Assembly: GCF_900112105.1 (NCBI RefSeq)
Contig: NZ_FOKV01000003.1
Span: forward strand, 248,001-312,000
Source of the DNA: Zunongwangia mangrovi
Lineage (GTDB): Bacteria; Bacteroidota; Bacteroidia; Flavobacteriales; Flavobacteriaceae
DNA length: 64,000 nt
Reading direction: 5' to 3'
Shown here: in pieces, positions 40,495 through 49,459 of the stretch
Numbering within the stretch: the stretch's first letter is position 1
Layout: each line of letters opens with the position of its first letter
Program-made: the position numbers and the translations under genes
Notes under the pieces: generated by a model
The model's input: the letters and a program-made list of their open reading frames with translations, nothing else
What the model was told of the DNA's origin: nothing
Database searches by the model: none

Positions 40495-41382
40495 ATGAGT
40501 AAAACAAATCGAAGATCTGCGATTAAGACAATGGCAATGGGAGCTGGAGTTTTAGGTTTAAGCCCAATAATTGCATTGGAGGCTGAAGCAAAACCAACCA
40601 ACCTAAATATGAAACGTTTAAAAAACAATATTAAACACTCTGCCTGTCGCTGGTGCTATCAAAGCATTCCTTTGGAAGAATTTGCAAAAAATGCTGCAGA
40701 AATTGGACTAAAAGGAATCGATCTTTTAAAGCCTGAAGAATGGGAAACTGTTGAAAAATATGGTCTTGAATGTTCTATGGCTACAGATACTTTTGCAAAT
40801 ATTGAAAATGGATTTAACGAAGTTAAAAACCATAAGCATTTGCAGGAATCTTACATGCCTTTAATCGAAAAAGCTTCTAAACACGGAATAAAGAATGTGA
40901 TCGTTTTTTCTGGTAATCGCCGCGGGATGGACGATGAAACCGGATTTAAAAACTGCGTAACAGGTTTAAAGCCATTGTTGGAATATGCACAAGAACGTAA
41001 TGTAAATCTTGTGATGGAGCTTTTAAACAGTAAAGTAGATCACCATGATTATATGTGCGATCATACCGAATGGGGTGTAGAGCTTGCTAAACGTACAGAA
41101 ATGCCAAACTTTAAATTACTTTACGACGTATATCATATGCAAATTATGGAAGGTGATGTAATTGCTACGATCAGAAAACATCATAAATATATAAACCACT
41201 ATCATACTGGTGGTGTTCCCGGTAGAAATGAAATTAATGATTCGCAGGAATTATTTTATCCGGCAATCATTAAAGCAGTTATAGAAACCGGTTTTGATGG
41301 TTATTTAGCGCAAGAGTTTATCCCAACTTACGATGATCAATTGGCAGCCTTAAAAGAAGGTATTAAAATTTGTGACGTCTAG
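40495..41382 (+). CDS. Tat-exported hydroxypyruvate isomerase-like TIM-barrel protein
   Basis: A 295-residue protein of the xylose isomerase-like TIM-barrel superfamily, closest in style to hydroxypyruvate isomerases (Hyi/OtnI). It starts MSKTNRRSAIKTMAMGAGVLGLSP: a twin-arginine followed by a hydrophobic stretch, so Tat export to the periplasm is likely. Seen: HSACRWCYQSIPLEEFAKNAAEIGLKGIDLL, MELLNSKVDHHDYMCDH (metal ligand Glu), LLYDVYHMQIMEGDV (Asp and His), HYHTGGVPGRNEI and YLAQEFIPTYD (Glu). Metal-site residues thus look complete. It follows the Nudix-type regulator gene and has operator site C in front, tying it to galactose metabolism; its substrate is unknown. A good AAGGA ribosome site precedes the ATG. 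Confidence 0.8.
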   Translation: MSKTNRRSAIKTMAMGAGVLGLSPIIALEAEAKPTNLNMKRLKNNIKHSACRWCYQSIPLEEFAKNAAEIGLKGIDLLKPEEWETVEKYGLECSMATDTFANIENGFNEVKNHKHLQESYMPLIEKASKHGIKNVIVFSGNRRGMDDETGFKNCVTGLKPLLEYAQERNVNLVMELLNSKVDHHDYMCDHTEWGVELAKRTEMPNFKLLYDVYHMQIMEGDVIATIRKHHKYINHYHTGGVPGRNEINDSQELFYPAIIKAVIETGFDGYLAQEFIPTYDDQLAALKEGIKICDV

Positions 41383-41405
41383 TTCTTAAAATAGGATCAA
41401 AAAAT

Positions 41406-41435
41406 AAAGAATCTCGCTATAAGGCGAGATTCTTT
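41406..41435. terminator. Bidirectional terminator between isomerase and desaturase genes
   Basis: AAAGAATCTCGC (41406-41417) pairs perfectly with GCGAGATTCTTT (41424-41435); A and T runs flank it. Serves both convergent genes. Confidence 0.88.
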
Positions 41436-41439
41436 ATTT

Positions 41440-42312
41440 TTAAGCATCTTTTTTACCTGGGTTTTTTTCTAGTGAGCTTGGTGGCGCTACAAAAATCCAT
41501 AAAGCCTTTTTTATACTTCCTGCGCGGCGCATATTTTTAAAAATATCTACCCAAACATGAAAAACATGCTTCACAGGATTAAAATGTTTTGGCTGGTCTA
41601 TAATTCCGTAGATCGATTTTTCAGTTTCTGGCTCAAAAGTACCAAACATACGATCCCAGATTATAAAAGTTGAACCATAATTTTTATCCAGATAATTTTC
41701 ATTTCTTCCGTGGTGAACGCGGTGATGCGATGGCGTCACAAAGAAGAAACTAAACCATTTTGGCATTCTGTCGATTAATTCAGTATGAATCCAGAACTGA
41801 TATAAAACAGCAATTTGGTGGCAAATGAAAAATACAACAGGGTGGAAGCCTAAAAAACTAATCGGGATAAAAAAGATTACTTTTATCTGCTGTGTCCACG
41901 ACAATCTAAATGAGGTTGAAAGATTATATTTTTCTGAATTATGATGCGTAACATGCGTAGCCCAAAGAAAATTTACTTCATGCCCGTATCGATGTGCCCA
42001 ATATCTACAAAAATCTAGAACAACAAAACACAAGATCGAGGTAAACCAGTTCACAGGAATACTCCACGAAACCGAATTGTAAACCCATAACACCAATCCA
42101 AACATGATCGATTTGGTGACTAAACCTTGTAATATATAAACCAATCCTATGGTAAGGGAGGTCAAGAAGTCTTTCTTTTCGTAAAGATCTCTTTTTGTTT
42201 TCCAGCTGAAATAAAACTCTAAAAGTGCCAGCCCGATCATAATAGGAGCGGCATATAGAATTAAATCGGGAGCGCTGGAAATTACTTTATCTAATGTGAT
42301 TTCCTTTTTCAT
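41440..42312 (-). CDS. Sterol desaturase / fatty-acid hydroxylase-family membrane protein
   Basis: A 290-residue di-iron membrane oxygenase. The ATG at 42312 (MKKEITLDKV) is taken instead of an in-frame start 18 codons upstream. Four to five helices are visible, and the histidine boxes are intact: HRYGH, HVTHHNSEKYN and HHRVHHG, near residues 115-230, which bind the two irons. KNYGSTFIIWDRMFGTFEPE is another family landmark. Substrates in bacteria range from fatty acids and ornithine lipids to carotenoids; here no lipid gene is adjacent, so the substrate is open. Probably monocistronic. Confidence 0.87.
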   Translation of the reverse strand: MKKEITLDKVISSAPDLILYAAPIMIGLALLEFYFSWKTKRDLYEKKDFLTSLTIGLVYILQGLVTKSIMFGLVLWVYNSVSWSIPVNWFTSILCFVVLDFCRYWAHRYGHEVNFLWATHVTHHNSEKYNLSTSFRLSWTQQIKVIFFIPISFLGFHPVVFFICHQIAVLYQFWIHTELIDRMPKWFSFFFVTPSHHRVHHGRNENYLDKNYGSTFIIWDRMFGTFEPETEKSIYGIIDQPKHFNPVKHVFHVWVDIFKNMRRAGSIKKALWIFVAPPSSLEKNPGKKDA

Positions 42313-42509
42313 TGGGTGGCGAATTTCTTTAATTTTAATTATAAAGTAATTAAACTCCCCATCCAAATCTTACTCTAGAAGATTTAAATTTTAACAGAAA
42401 ACGATTTTGTGAAAATCTTACTCAATGCGAAAAACTAAAAAACACGGTTATTTCTAAAAATTTGGGAAATTGATGCCTGATGCTTCAACCTATGTTTTTA
42501 TAGCAATCA

Positions 42510-43610
42510 TTATTTCAATAGCCTAAAATACCACGAAATTGCTATAGACAGATTTACCGAATACCCGCTAAGATCCTCGTAAAAATCGTTGCGAGAGACG
42601 AACAATCTCGACCTTATAGAAGTTTCAGTAATATTCCTTCTGCTTAAAAATACGTTTGGGATAGTGTTTAGTTTTTTGCGAATCTTATAGTCTACATTTA
42701 AACCCAATAAGAAATTATAATCGGTAATAATAAGATCACTATCTTCCCCATCGTAGTCATTTTCAGAAAACTCGGTTATGGCAAGACCTGCAAAAGGTGC
42801 GATCTTAAATTTTGGATTATCAACAATCGCGTACCCATAAGAAAAATCTAATAAAGCAAGGGTGTAATCCAGCTCTTCTTCCCAGTAAGTTCTACCTGAG
42901 TAGGCTTGATCTACATTCCCGCCAGATAAGATCATATTAATATAAAAGATTGAGTTTTTAAAGGAAAAATCGAAACCAAAATTAAAGCCAATCGAATTGT
43001 CAAAATGTTCTTTTATAGACTCATTTCTAAAACTATAGGCGGCACCTACGTGCAATCCCATTCCAAAATTTGCTTTTTCATATTTCGGGATGCTGCTATT
43101 TTCGTAGATCGTTAAACGGTCTTCGATATTTGCGGCCCACTCCTTAACGATTTCGGGATCTCTTCCGTTGCGACTTTGATTTTGAAAAATTTCAACTTCA
43201 TTATTCAAGGCTTCATATTGATTCTGAAAAACGGTTTCAGCTGAAAAATAGGAGCCAAGGTGATCCAGATCATATTGTAATTTTCTTCGGTATAATTCTG
43301 CAATATTAAAAATTACCTGGTTATACTGAAGGTTTTGAGCCGTCTTAAAATCAGGTTTTACCCAGGAAAGTTGTGTGTCTGAATAGCAAAAACTTTGCAA
43401 TCTAAAGATCACGGTATCGTTTACTTTTTCTTTACTCGGAGTGTAGCCAATGACATATTTTAATTCTGAAATTGAATTTTCAAAGGAAATTTCACGCTCT
43501 TTGAAGTCGTCCCAGGTTAAATTCCCTTCGCTCCAGTCTTTTCTGGATTCCTGACTGTATATTCCTGCAAATACGAAGCAAAAGAGTATACCAAAAAGTT
43601 TGTTTTTCAT
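42510..43610 (-). CDS. Exported protein: decayed DUF922-like domain fused to an outer-membrane beta-barrel-like domain
   Basis: A 366-residue exported protein that I cannot name. After a signal peptide (MKNKLFGILFCFVFAGIYSQ) comes KDWSEGNLTWDDFKER and, around residues 75-115, SWVKPDFKTAQNLQYNQVIFNIAELYRRKL. This lines up with DUF922-type putative zinc peptidases, whose motif is of the kind LLxHEQxHFDIAExYxRKL; here HEQxHFD reads YNQVIFN, so the metal-binding residues are gone. From about residue 185 the protein turns into amphipathic strands (GMGLHVGAAYSF, IGFNFGFDFSF, KIAPFAGLAITEF, NFLLGLNVDYKI, SVNLSIAISWYF) like an outer-membrane barrel. Function unknown. Confidence 0.6.
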   Translation of the reverse strand: MKNKLFGILFCFVFAGIYSQESRKDWSEGNLTWDDFKEREISFENSISELKYVIGYTPSKEKVNDTVIFRLQSFCYSDTQLSWVKPDFKTAQNLQYNQVIFNIAELYRRKLQYDLDHLGSYFSAETVFQNQYEALNNEVEIFQNQSRNGRDPEIVKEWAANIEDRLTIYENSSIPKYEKANFGMGLHVGAAYSFRNESIKEHFDNSIGFNFGFDFSFKNSIFYINMILSGGNVDQAYSGRTYWEEELDYTLALLDFSYGYAIVDNPKFKIAPFAGLAITEFSENDYDGEDSDLIITDYNFLLGLNVDYKIRKKLNTIPNVFLSRRNITETSIRSRLFVSRNDFYEDLSGYSVNLSIAISWYFRLLK

Positions 43611-43787
43611 TAAAGTAGTAGGTTCATAAGAGCCTAGAAGTAATTTTTATTGATTAAAATTTGAATTAAAATGATAAAAGTAATATTTAAAAAATACGGT
43701 TAAAAATAGATGATTTGATTGATAATTTTCGATAAAAAATTAATCTAAAACATCAAATTTGAGGTTGTTCGATTTGATATAAAATAA

Positions 43788-43811
43788 AAAGGCTGCCAAT
43801 TGGCAGCCTTT
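43788..43811 (-). terminator. nrdJ terminator
   Basis: AAAGGCTGCC (43788-43797) pairs with GGCAGCCTTT (43802-43811). On the minus strand a T-rich run follows. It lies 34 bases past the nrdJ stop codon. Confidence 0.85.
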
Positions 43812-43845
43812 CACTTAACACTTAAAATCTGTTATTGTTGAGTGA

Positions 43846-46398
43846 TTATCCACATTTAGAAGATCCACAATCTTTACAGGTTAAACATCCTTCTTGGTAA
43901 ATAAGATTAGATGAGTTACAGTTGGTACATTTTTCTTTTTTAGCAACGGTACCATCTGCGATAAAACGTTTTAAAGCTCTTGCAACTCCGTTTTTCCAGG
44001 TATTAATTGATTCTGAATCTAACTGAAGACTATTTACTAAGTTTACCACATTATCTATTGGCATCCCATGTCTAAGTGTACTTGAGATCAATTTCGCATA
44101 GTTCCAGAATTCAGGATTAAATTTGTGCGATAAGCCTTCAATAGTGGTTTTATAGCCTCTTTTATTTTTATACTGAAAATCGTAACGAGAAGTTCCGTCT
44201 TCATTTCGGTTTTTAATAATTAAACCTTCGTTTACCCATCGTGGGATAAGGATCCCGTCTTCATCATCAGAAAATCCGGTAAAGATCTCGTAAGGTCTGC
44301 CGTCGATTAATCCAATAAATGCGATCCATTTATCTTTATTGTTTTGGAAACGTACAACATCTGCTTCTAAAACCTCTGGACGCTTGGTTGGGAAAACTCC
44401 AGATTCTTCTTTTTCTTCTTCTTTTTTCTCGTCGTTAGAGATTAAAACTCCAGAGCGTGACCCATCACGATAAACCGTAACACCTTTACAACCGGCCTGC
44501 CACGCTTCAAGGTATAATTTGCCTACAAGATCTTCGCTAACATCATTAGGTAAATTAATGGTCACACTAATTGAGTGATCTACCCATTTTTGTACTGCTC
44601 CCTGCATTCTTACTTTACTTAACCAGTCTACATCGTTACTGGTAGCCTGGTAGTAAGGAGAAGCTTTTACCAATTCGTCTAACTCGGTATTCGAGTAATT
44701 CTTATCAATATCGTGACCCTTTACCTTCATCCATTCTTTAAAACGATGATGGAAAACCACATATTCTTCCCAGCTATCGCCAACTTCGTCTACAAAGTCT
44801 ACACGAACATCTTTATCGTTAGGGTTTACTTTTCTTCTACGTTTATAAACCGGTAAGAAAACAGGCTCTATACCAGAAGTTGTTTGCGTCATCAAACTTG
44901 TTGTCCCGGTAGGAGCAATGGTTAAAAGAGCGATGTTTCTACGGCCATATTCTAGCATATCGTAGTATAATTTTTCATCGGCATCTTTCAATCTAAGAAT
45001 AAACGGATTCTCTTTTTCTCGATCTGAATCAAAAATAGAAAATGGGCCTCTTTCTTTTGCAGTATCTACAGATGCACGATAAGCCGCAAGTGCTATATTC
45101 TTATGAATTTCAGTAGAAAATGCTACACCTTCTTCGCTTCCGTATCTAATTCCAAGTCCTGCAAGCATATCACCTTCAGCAGTGATTCCAATACCAGTTC
45201 TTCTTCCTTCCTGTGCTTTCTTTTTGATGTTTAGCCAAAGGTTTTTCTCAACTCCTTTTACCTCATCAGTTTCTGGATCTGCGTCGATCTTTTCGATAAT
45301 TGCATCGATCTTTTCTAATTCAAGATCTATGATATCGTCCATGATGCGTTGTGCAGCACTAATATGTTTTTTGAAAAGCTTATAGTTAAATTTCGCTTTA
45401 TCTGTAAAAGGATCTTCTACATAAGAAAATAAGTTGATGGCTAATAATCGACAAGAATCGTAAGGACAAAGCGGTATTTCACCACATGGGTTGGTAGATA
45501 CCGTTTTGTAACCAAGATCTGCATAACAATCCGGTACAGATTCGTTGATCACTGTATCCCAAAAAAGAATACCAGGTTCTGCCGATTTCCAGGCATTGTG
45601 AACGATTTTCTTCCAAAGCTTTTCTGCTTCTATTTCTTTGCTGAATTTAGGTTCACTACTAAAAACAGGATATTTTTGTGTATAAGCTGTTTTATTCTTT
45701 ACAGCTCTCATAAAATCATCATCAATTCTTACCGAAACATTTGCCCCGGTAACTTTACCTTGCTCCATTTTAGCATCAATAAAGTCTTCTGAATCTGGAT
45801 GATTAATAGATACTGAAAGCATTAATGCACCACGACGACCATCTTGTGCAACTTCTCTGGTAGAGTTCGAATAACGCTCCATAAAAGGAACAATTCCAGT
45901 TGAGGTTAAAGCCGAGTTTTTTACTGCAGAGCCTTTAGGTCTTATGTGTGATAGATCGTGACCAACACCTCCACGACGTTTCATTAATTGTACCTGCTCC
46001 TGGTCGATCTTCATAATCCCACCATAAGAATCTGAACTACCATCGTTACCAATTACAAAACAGTTAGATAGCGAAGCGATCTGGTAAGGATTTCCTATTC
46101 CTGCCATTGGGCTTCCCTGCGGTACGATGTATTTAAAATCTTTGATAAGATCGAAAACTTCATCCTCGGTCATTGGATTAGGATATCGCTGTTCTACACG
46201 AGCAATTTCTTTCGCAATTCTACGATGCATATCATTAGGGGTTTGCTCGTAGATGTTACCATCTGAATCTTTTAAGGCATACTTATTTACCCAAACACGG
46301 GCAGCAAGGTCATCACCTTTAAAGTACTCTAAAGAAGCCTTAAAAGCTTCATCCTGAGTATAAATTTTAGGAGCTTTAGGAGTTGTTTGTACAGGCAT
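43846..46398 (-). CDS. nrdJ: Adenosylcobalamin-dependent (class II) ribonucleotide reductase
   Basis: An 850-residue enzyme making deoxyribonucleotides with coenzyme B12, independent of oxygen. Seen: SLSNCFVIGNDGSSDSYGGI with the first redox Cys, MKRRGGVGHDLSHIRPKGSAV, TGIVPFMERYSN, TVSTNPCGEIPLCPYDSCRLLAINL with the thiyl-radical Cys in NPCGE, IAPTGTTSLMTQTTSGIEPVF, and the C-terminal CTNCNSS.. to CKDCGSSKCG, a cysteine-rich tail that binds metal and reloads the active site. Length is standard for the long NrdJ type. Monocistronic, with a 380-base upstream region and a terminator. No B12 riboswitch is evident. Confidence 0.95.
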   Translation of the reverse strand: MPVQTTPKAPKIYTQDEAFKASLEYFKGDDLAARVWVNKYALKDSDGNIYEQTPNDMHRRIAKEIARVEQRYPNPMTEDEVFDLIKDFKYIVPQGSPMAGIGNPYQIASLSNCFVIGNDGSSDSYGGIMKIDQEQVQLMKRRGGVGHDLSHIRPKGSAVKNSALTSTGIVPFMERYSNSTREVAQDGRRGALMLSVSINHPDSEDFIDAKMEQGKVTGANVSVRIDDDFMRAVKNKTAYTQKYPVFSSEPKFSKEIEAEKLWKKIVHNAWKSAEPGILFWDTVINESVPDCYADLGYKTVSTNPCGEIPLCPYDSCRLLAINLFSYVEDPFTDKAKFNYKLFKKHISAAQRIMDDIIDLELEKIDAIIEKIDADPETDEVKGVEKNLWLNIKKKAQEGRRTGIGITAEGDMLAGLGIRYGSEEGVAFSTEIHKNIALAAYRASVDTAKERGPFSIFDSDREKENPFILRLKDADEKLYYDMLEYGRRNIALLTIAPTGTTSLMTQTTSGIEPVFLPVYKRRRKVNPNDKDVRVDFVDEVGDSWEEYVVFHHRFKEWMKVKGHDIDKNYSNTELDELVKASPYYQATSNDVDWLSKVRMQGAVQKWVDHSISVTINLPNDVSEDLVGKLYLEAWQAGCKGVTVYRDGSRSGVLISNDEKKEEEKEESGVFPTKRPEVLEADVVRFQNNKDKWIAFIGLIDGRPYEIFTGFSDDEDGILIPRWVNEGLIIKNRNEDGTSRYDFQYKNKRGYKTTIEGLSHKFNPEFWNYAKLISSTLRHGMPIDNVVNLVNSLQLDSESINTWKNGVARALKRFIADGTVAKKEKCTNCNSSNLIYQEGCLTCKDCGSSKCG

Positions 46399-46780
46399 AA
46401 ATCACGTCGATTAAAATTAGAAAAGTAAACTTTGGTAGGGTAAATGTAAATAAATTATTAAGACGTGAAATGTTATGTTTTTTGAAAGTTATCAATAAAA
46501 AGCTGTTAATAACTTAGTTTTCAGTTTTTTAATATTTTATCAACAGTTTAAAGTTGACAAAAAAGCAAAACTTTAAATAAATATAATTTGGAAAAGTTTT
46601 AGAGGCTGACTTCTAACGGATAAGGAAAAATTTAAAAATGGAAGCCGATTTTATACAATCTGAATAGAAATTTAAAAATAGAATTTACTTTCTAAAAAAC
46701 AGGTTTTTATATCATAAAAAAATCAAAAAACGGGATAAAAATTAATTTATCCCGTTTTTTATAAACCTGATAAAATAATG
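46399..46780. other. Intergenic region upstream of nrdJ
   Basis: A 382-base stretch without a gene. It carries the amylase terminator (46725-46760), an inverted repeat AAGTTAT/ATAACTT (46486-46515) and three DnaA-box-like 9-mers. No cobalamin riboswitch or typical NrdR box is visible. Confidence 0.5.
46725..46760 (-). terminator. Terminator of the susCDE-amylase unit
   Basis: AAAAAACGGGATAAA (46725-46739) pairs with TTTATCCCGTTTTTT (46746-46760), a perfect 15-bp stem. It lies 21 bases past the amylase stop and is probably active on both strands, but only the minus strand has a gene ending here. Confidence 0.88.
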
Positions 46781-48223
46781 CTATTCTGTGATCGACCAGA
46801 TCGCATAAGAATTTGAAGGAGCTTCGATAGTTACTTCTCCATTTTCGTTTACTTGTGGGCGATAATTTGAATTTTCTGAATAATCCATTAAGATCGAAGA
46901 ATCCCAACTTGTAGTAATTGTTCTTCTTTTTCCGTTAGGAGATAGATTAATATAAAGAATTAATCCAGGATTTTCTGAATCTCCACCTCTTTGCATGATA
47001 TATTCATCTTCATCTGCATAAATTACGTTTACAGATCCCGTAGCCAAGCTATTATGGATACTAATTAGTTTATTTATTTGATCCTGAAATTCTGGATTTT
47101 CATAATCAAGATAAAAAACCGTTGGATATCCAGGATGAGTCATAATAAAAGCATATGCTTTTAATTTGTTTTCAGATTCGATATAATTATCGATGTTTCC
47201 ATCCTTTTCTGTATCGTGATTAGCTGTAAAAGTCACAGCTTTATCAGGATGTGTTTGCCAAACCTGGTCTCTTGTTAGGTAGGTTAGATCTTCATTTCTG
47301 TCGAATGCCTGCTCCATTCTGTAGAAGGCTGCAAAATCAAAAGCTCCACTTCCGGTAGCTTCAATATGAGATCTTATTAGATCTGGATCACCGTCCCAAA
47401 GCTCACTTACCGAAAAGCCACCAACTGCATCCAGCCATTCTTTGATCACAAAAGGTTCGAAACCTAGTACATAATCAAAACGCCATCCATCAAATCCTAT
47501 AACATTTTTATAGTATTTCGCGACAGAGTTTTCGTCTTTCCATAACCAGTTTTGTACGCGTTCTCTATGGTGATCTAAGTTAGTTTCAGCATAAAATAAA
47601 CTTCCCGGATCGTAGTTGCTTACACTATTTGGATAAAAATCTTCGTAATTTCTATTGAACATTCCAGAAGCATTTCCGTGAGTTTCGTCGAATAAGCTAT
47701 ACGTATCTTTTTCGCGATATGGATTGTATTCTAAGCCACCACCAGAATTATGATTTAAGATAATATCTGCAATAACCTCGATATCATTATCGTGTGCAAC
47801 GCTTATCATATTTTCTAACTCATCACGAGTTCCAAATCTAGTAGGAGTTGTTCCATGCTGATTAAAATTTCCAAAATCAAAATAATCAGAAAGGTCGTAA
47901 CCCATAGAATATCCACCAGATTGCCCTTTGGTAGCTGGTGGGATCCAGATACGGTTTACCCCGGCATCTGCCCAGGTTTCCATTTTATCTGAAATCGTGT
48001 TCCACCATTCGAATCTTGGCTTTACATCCCAATAAAAAGCCTGCATCATTACTCGGCTTCCATTATCATACTCCTCAAGGTTTAATGCCGAAACAGGTTC
48101 TGGTTGCTCTACACCATTATCATCATCTGGATCCACTGGCGCATCATCATCTGAAGAACATCCAATAATCGAAGCAACACTTAGCAGACATATAAAAGGA
48201 TACTTAAATATATGTTTTTTCAT
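46781..48223 (-). CDS. Surface alpha-amylase lipoprotein, GH13
   Basis: A 480-residue lipoprotein amylase that would cut starch or maltodextrin on the cell surface. Seen: lipobox SIIGC followed by SSDDDAPVDPDDD, an acidic run like the lipoprotein export signal of Bacteroidetes, then a single catalytic TIM barrel: DIILNHNS (region I), GWRFDYV with nucleophile Asp250, VSELWD with acid/base Glu274, TANHDTEK with Asp337, and a small C-terminal beta domain. It takes the place of SusG but lacks an obvious CBM58 insert. It is the last gene of susC-susD-susE-amylase; a hairpin with T run lies 14 bases before its ATG, so expression may depend on read-through. Confidence 0.92.
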   Translation of the reverse strand: MKKHIFKYPFICLLSVASIIGCSSDDDAPVDPDDDNGVEQPEPVSALNLEEYDNGSRVMMQAFYWDVKPRFEWWNTISDKMETWADAGVNRIWIPPATKGQSGGYSMGYDLSDYFDFGNFNQHGTTPTRFGTRDELENMISVAHDNDIEVIADIILNHNSGGGLEYNPYREKDTYSLFDETHGNASGMFNRNYEDFYPNSVSNYDPGSLFYAETNLDHHRERVQNWLWKDENSVAKYYKNVIGFDGWRFDYVLGFEPFVIKEWLDAVGGFSVSELWDGDPDLIRSHIEATGSGAFDFAAFYRMEQAFDRNEDLTYLTRDQVWQTHPDKAVTFTANHDTEKDGNIDNYIESENKLKAYAFIMTHPGYPTVFYLDYENPEFQDQINKLISIHNSLATGSVNVIYADEDEYIMQRGGDSENPGLILYINLSPNGKRRTITTSWDSSILMDYSENSNYRPQVNENGEVTIEAPSNSYAIWSITE

Positions 48224-48237
48224 AAATAAAAATTTAG

Positions 48238-48262
48238 AAAAGGCTGCGTTAAGCAGCCTTTT
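48238..48262 (-). terminator. Hairpin between susE and the amylase gene (attenuator or terminator)
   Basis: AAAAGGCTGC (48238-48247) pairs with GCAGCCTTTT (48253-48262). On the minus strand it stands between the susE stop and the amylase ATG, which follows 14 bases later, leaving no room for a separate promoter. A partial terminator that lowers amylase output is likely. Confidence 0.75.
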
Positions 48263-48302
48263 ATTGGCACCGCCAAACGGTATAATACCCCTAGGCAGTT
48301 TT
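48260..48302 (-). repeat. 3'-end repeat element, copy 3
   Basis: Directly after the susE stop the minus strand reads AAACTGCCTAGGGGTA, then a GGTAT-A-ATACC palindrome and TTGGC-GGT-GCCAA palindrome, ending CAATAAA. The last part equals the tail of copy 1 (about 24 of 31 bases); the first part resembles the head of copy 2. Confidence 0.5.
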
Positions 48303-48303
48303 C

Positions 48304-49443
48304 TTAGTTTTTAGAAATAGAGTAAGTGTATTGTCTTGGATTGCTTAGGTCTAAAGTGATGGTATAATTTCCATCTTCTGGAATTCCGATATTAGCACCA
48401 CCAAATTCCATTGTTCCATCAGCATCATTATCACCAATATTAAGATCCCATGCATCATTAGCTCTAAACTTGATACCGTTGTCTGGTGCTTCCTGCTCGG
48501 TTAAATCTAAAGTTACACTCCATATTTTAGTTTCAGGATCGTAAGTCATATCTGTATCACTATCCCATCCTGTTGGAGTAGCATTTCCAATAACACCCCA
48601 GTTGGTTTCAGTAAGACTGTAAGTAAGTGCAGCAGTATCTACATTTATAAGGAAGTAACCTCCTGTACCTTCAGGGGTACCCGCATTTACTTCACCTTCC
48701 TGAACAATAGTCCCTGTAAAATCACCATTTTCTGTACCTGCATCTCCATAATCACCATCAAAGCTTTCGTTGCTTGGTAAGAATTTATATTCTGGAGCGT
48801 CTACGTTCATGTAAACAAATCCTTCATAATCTGTATTTCCTTCAGCAGAAGCTGCAAGTGGAGTAGCGTCAGCCGGAGTCCAGTCTGATCCATAACCACT
48901 AGCTCCTAAGAAGTTTCCAACCACATATAGCATTGGAAGATCTAATGTTTCCTCTTCCTCTTCAGGAAGTGTTACGTTGATACTCATAATAGATGATAAT
49001 TGCTCTACAACATTTCCAGCATCAGCACCAACATAAGCACGAAGTCTAAGGTAAATTGTACCAGTATTAGGCTCTGCCGTTGTTGGATCATTATCTAATC
49101 CAGCCTCTCTAGCTAATGCTAGTAAGTTTCCAACTGTTACCGCTAAATTTGTTTGAGTAACATTTCCCAACAGAGAATAAGTTTCGAAACTTTCTGATAC
49201 AGATGCCTGTAATTCGTAGTTTACTGGAGTTTGCACATCGAAATCTGCTTCGTTCCAAACAAATCTTTCTGCCAAGTTATCTGAATTTGAGGCTTTAAGC
49301 ATATACGTTTCTAAAGTAGCATTGGTAAATGCTATTCCGTCTGGATCTGGCTTTGCTGTAAAAGTAAAGTCATCGTCTTCTGTACAAGCTGTGAAGCTTA
49401 ATATTGCGATAAACGCGATGAATAATAGAGTTAACTTTTTCAT
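48304..49443 (-). CDS. susE: SusE-like outer-membrane starch/maltodextrin-binding lipoprotein
   Basis: A 379-residue lipoprotein. Seen: lipobox SFTAC followed by TEDDDF (export-type acidic run); an N-terminal SusE domain (about residues 25-155, with ...VWNEADFDVQTPVNYELQAS), then two Ig-like carbohydrate-binding domains (about 165-275 and 280-379) with LPMLYVVGNFLGASGYGSDWTPAD and WGVIGNATPTGWDSDTDMTYDPETKIW, typical of the SusE/SusF starch-binding modules. It would hold maltodextrin at the cell surface near SusC/D. Placed 16 bases downstream of susD. Confidence 0.88.
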   Translation of the reverse strand: MKKLTLLFIAFIAILSFTACTEDDDFTFTAKPDPDGIAFTNATLETYMLKASNSDNLAERFVWNEADFDVQTPVNYELQASVSESFETYSLLGNVTQTNLAVTVGNLLALAREAGLDNDPTTAEPNTGTIYLRLRAYVGADAGNVVEQLSSIMSINVTLPEEEEETLDLPMLYVVGNFLGASGYGSDWTPADATPLAASAEGNTDYEGFVYMNVDAPEYKFLPSNESFDGDYGDAGTENGDFTGTIVQEGEVNAGTPEGTGGYFLINVDTAALTYSLTETNWGVIGNATPTGWDSDTDMTYDPETKIWSVTLDLTEQEAPDNGIKFRANDAWDLNIGDNDADGTMEFGGANIGIPEDGNYTITLDLSNPRQYTYSISKN

Positions 49444-49459
49444 TGTGTCTTTATGTTTA

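Noticed and set aside
46399-46700. Cobalamin riboswitch before the B12-dependent reductase, or a replication origin from the DnaA-like boxes
   Set aside because: No B12-box-like conserved core was found; three imperfect 9-mers in AT-rich DNA with no dnaA or other origin genes nearby do not support an origin.
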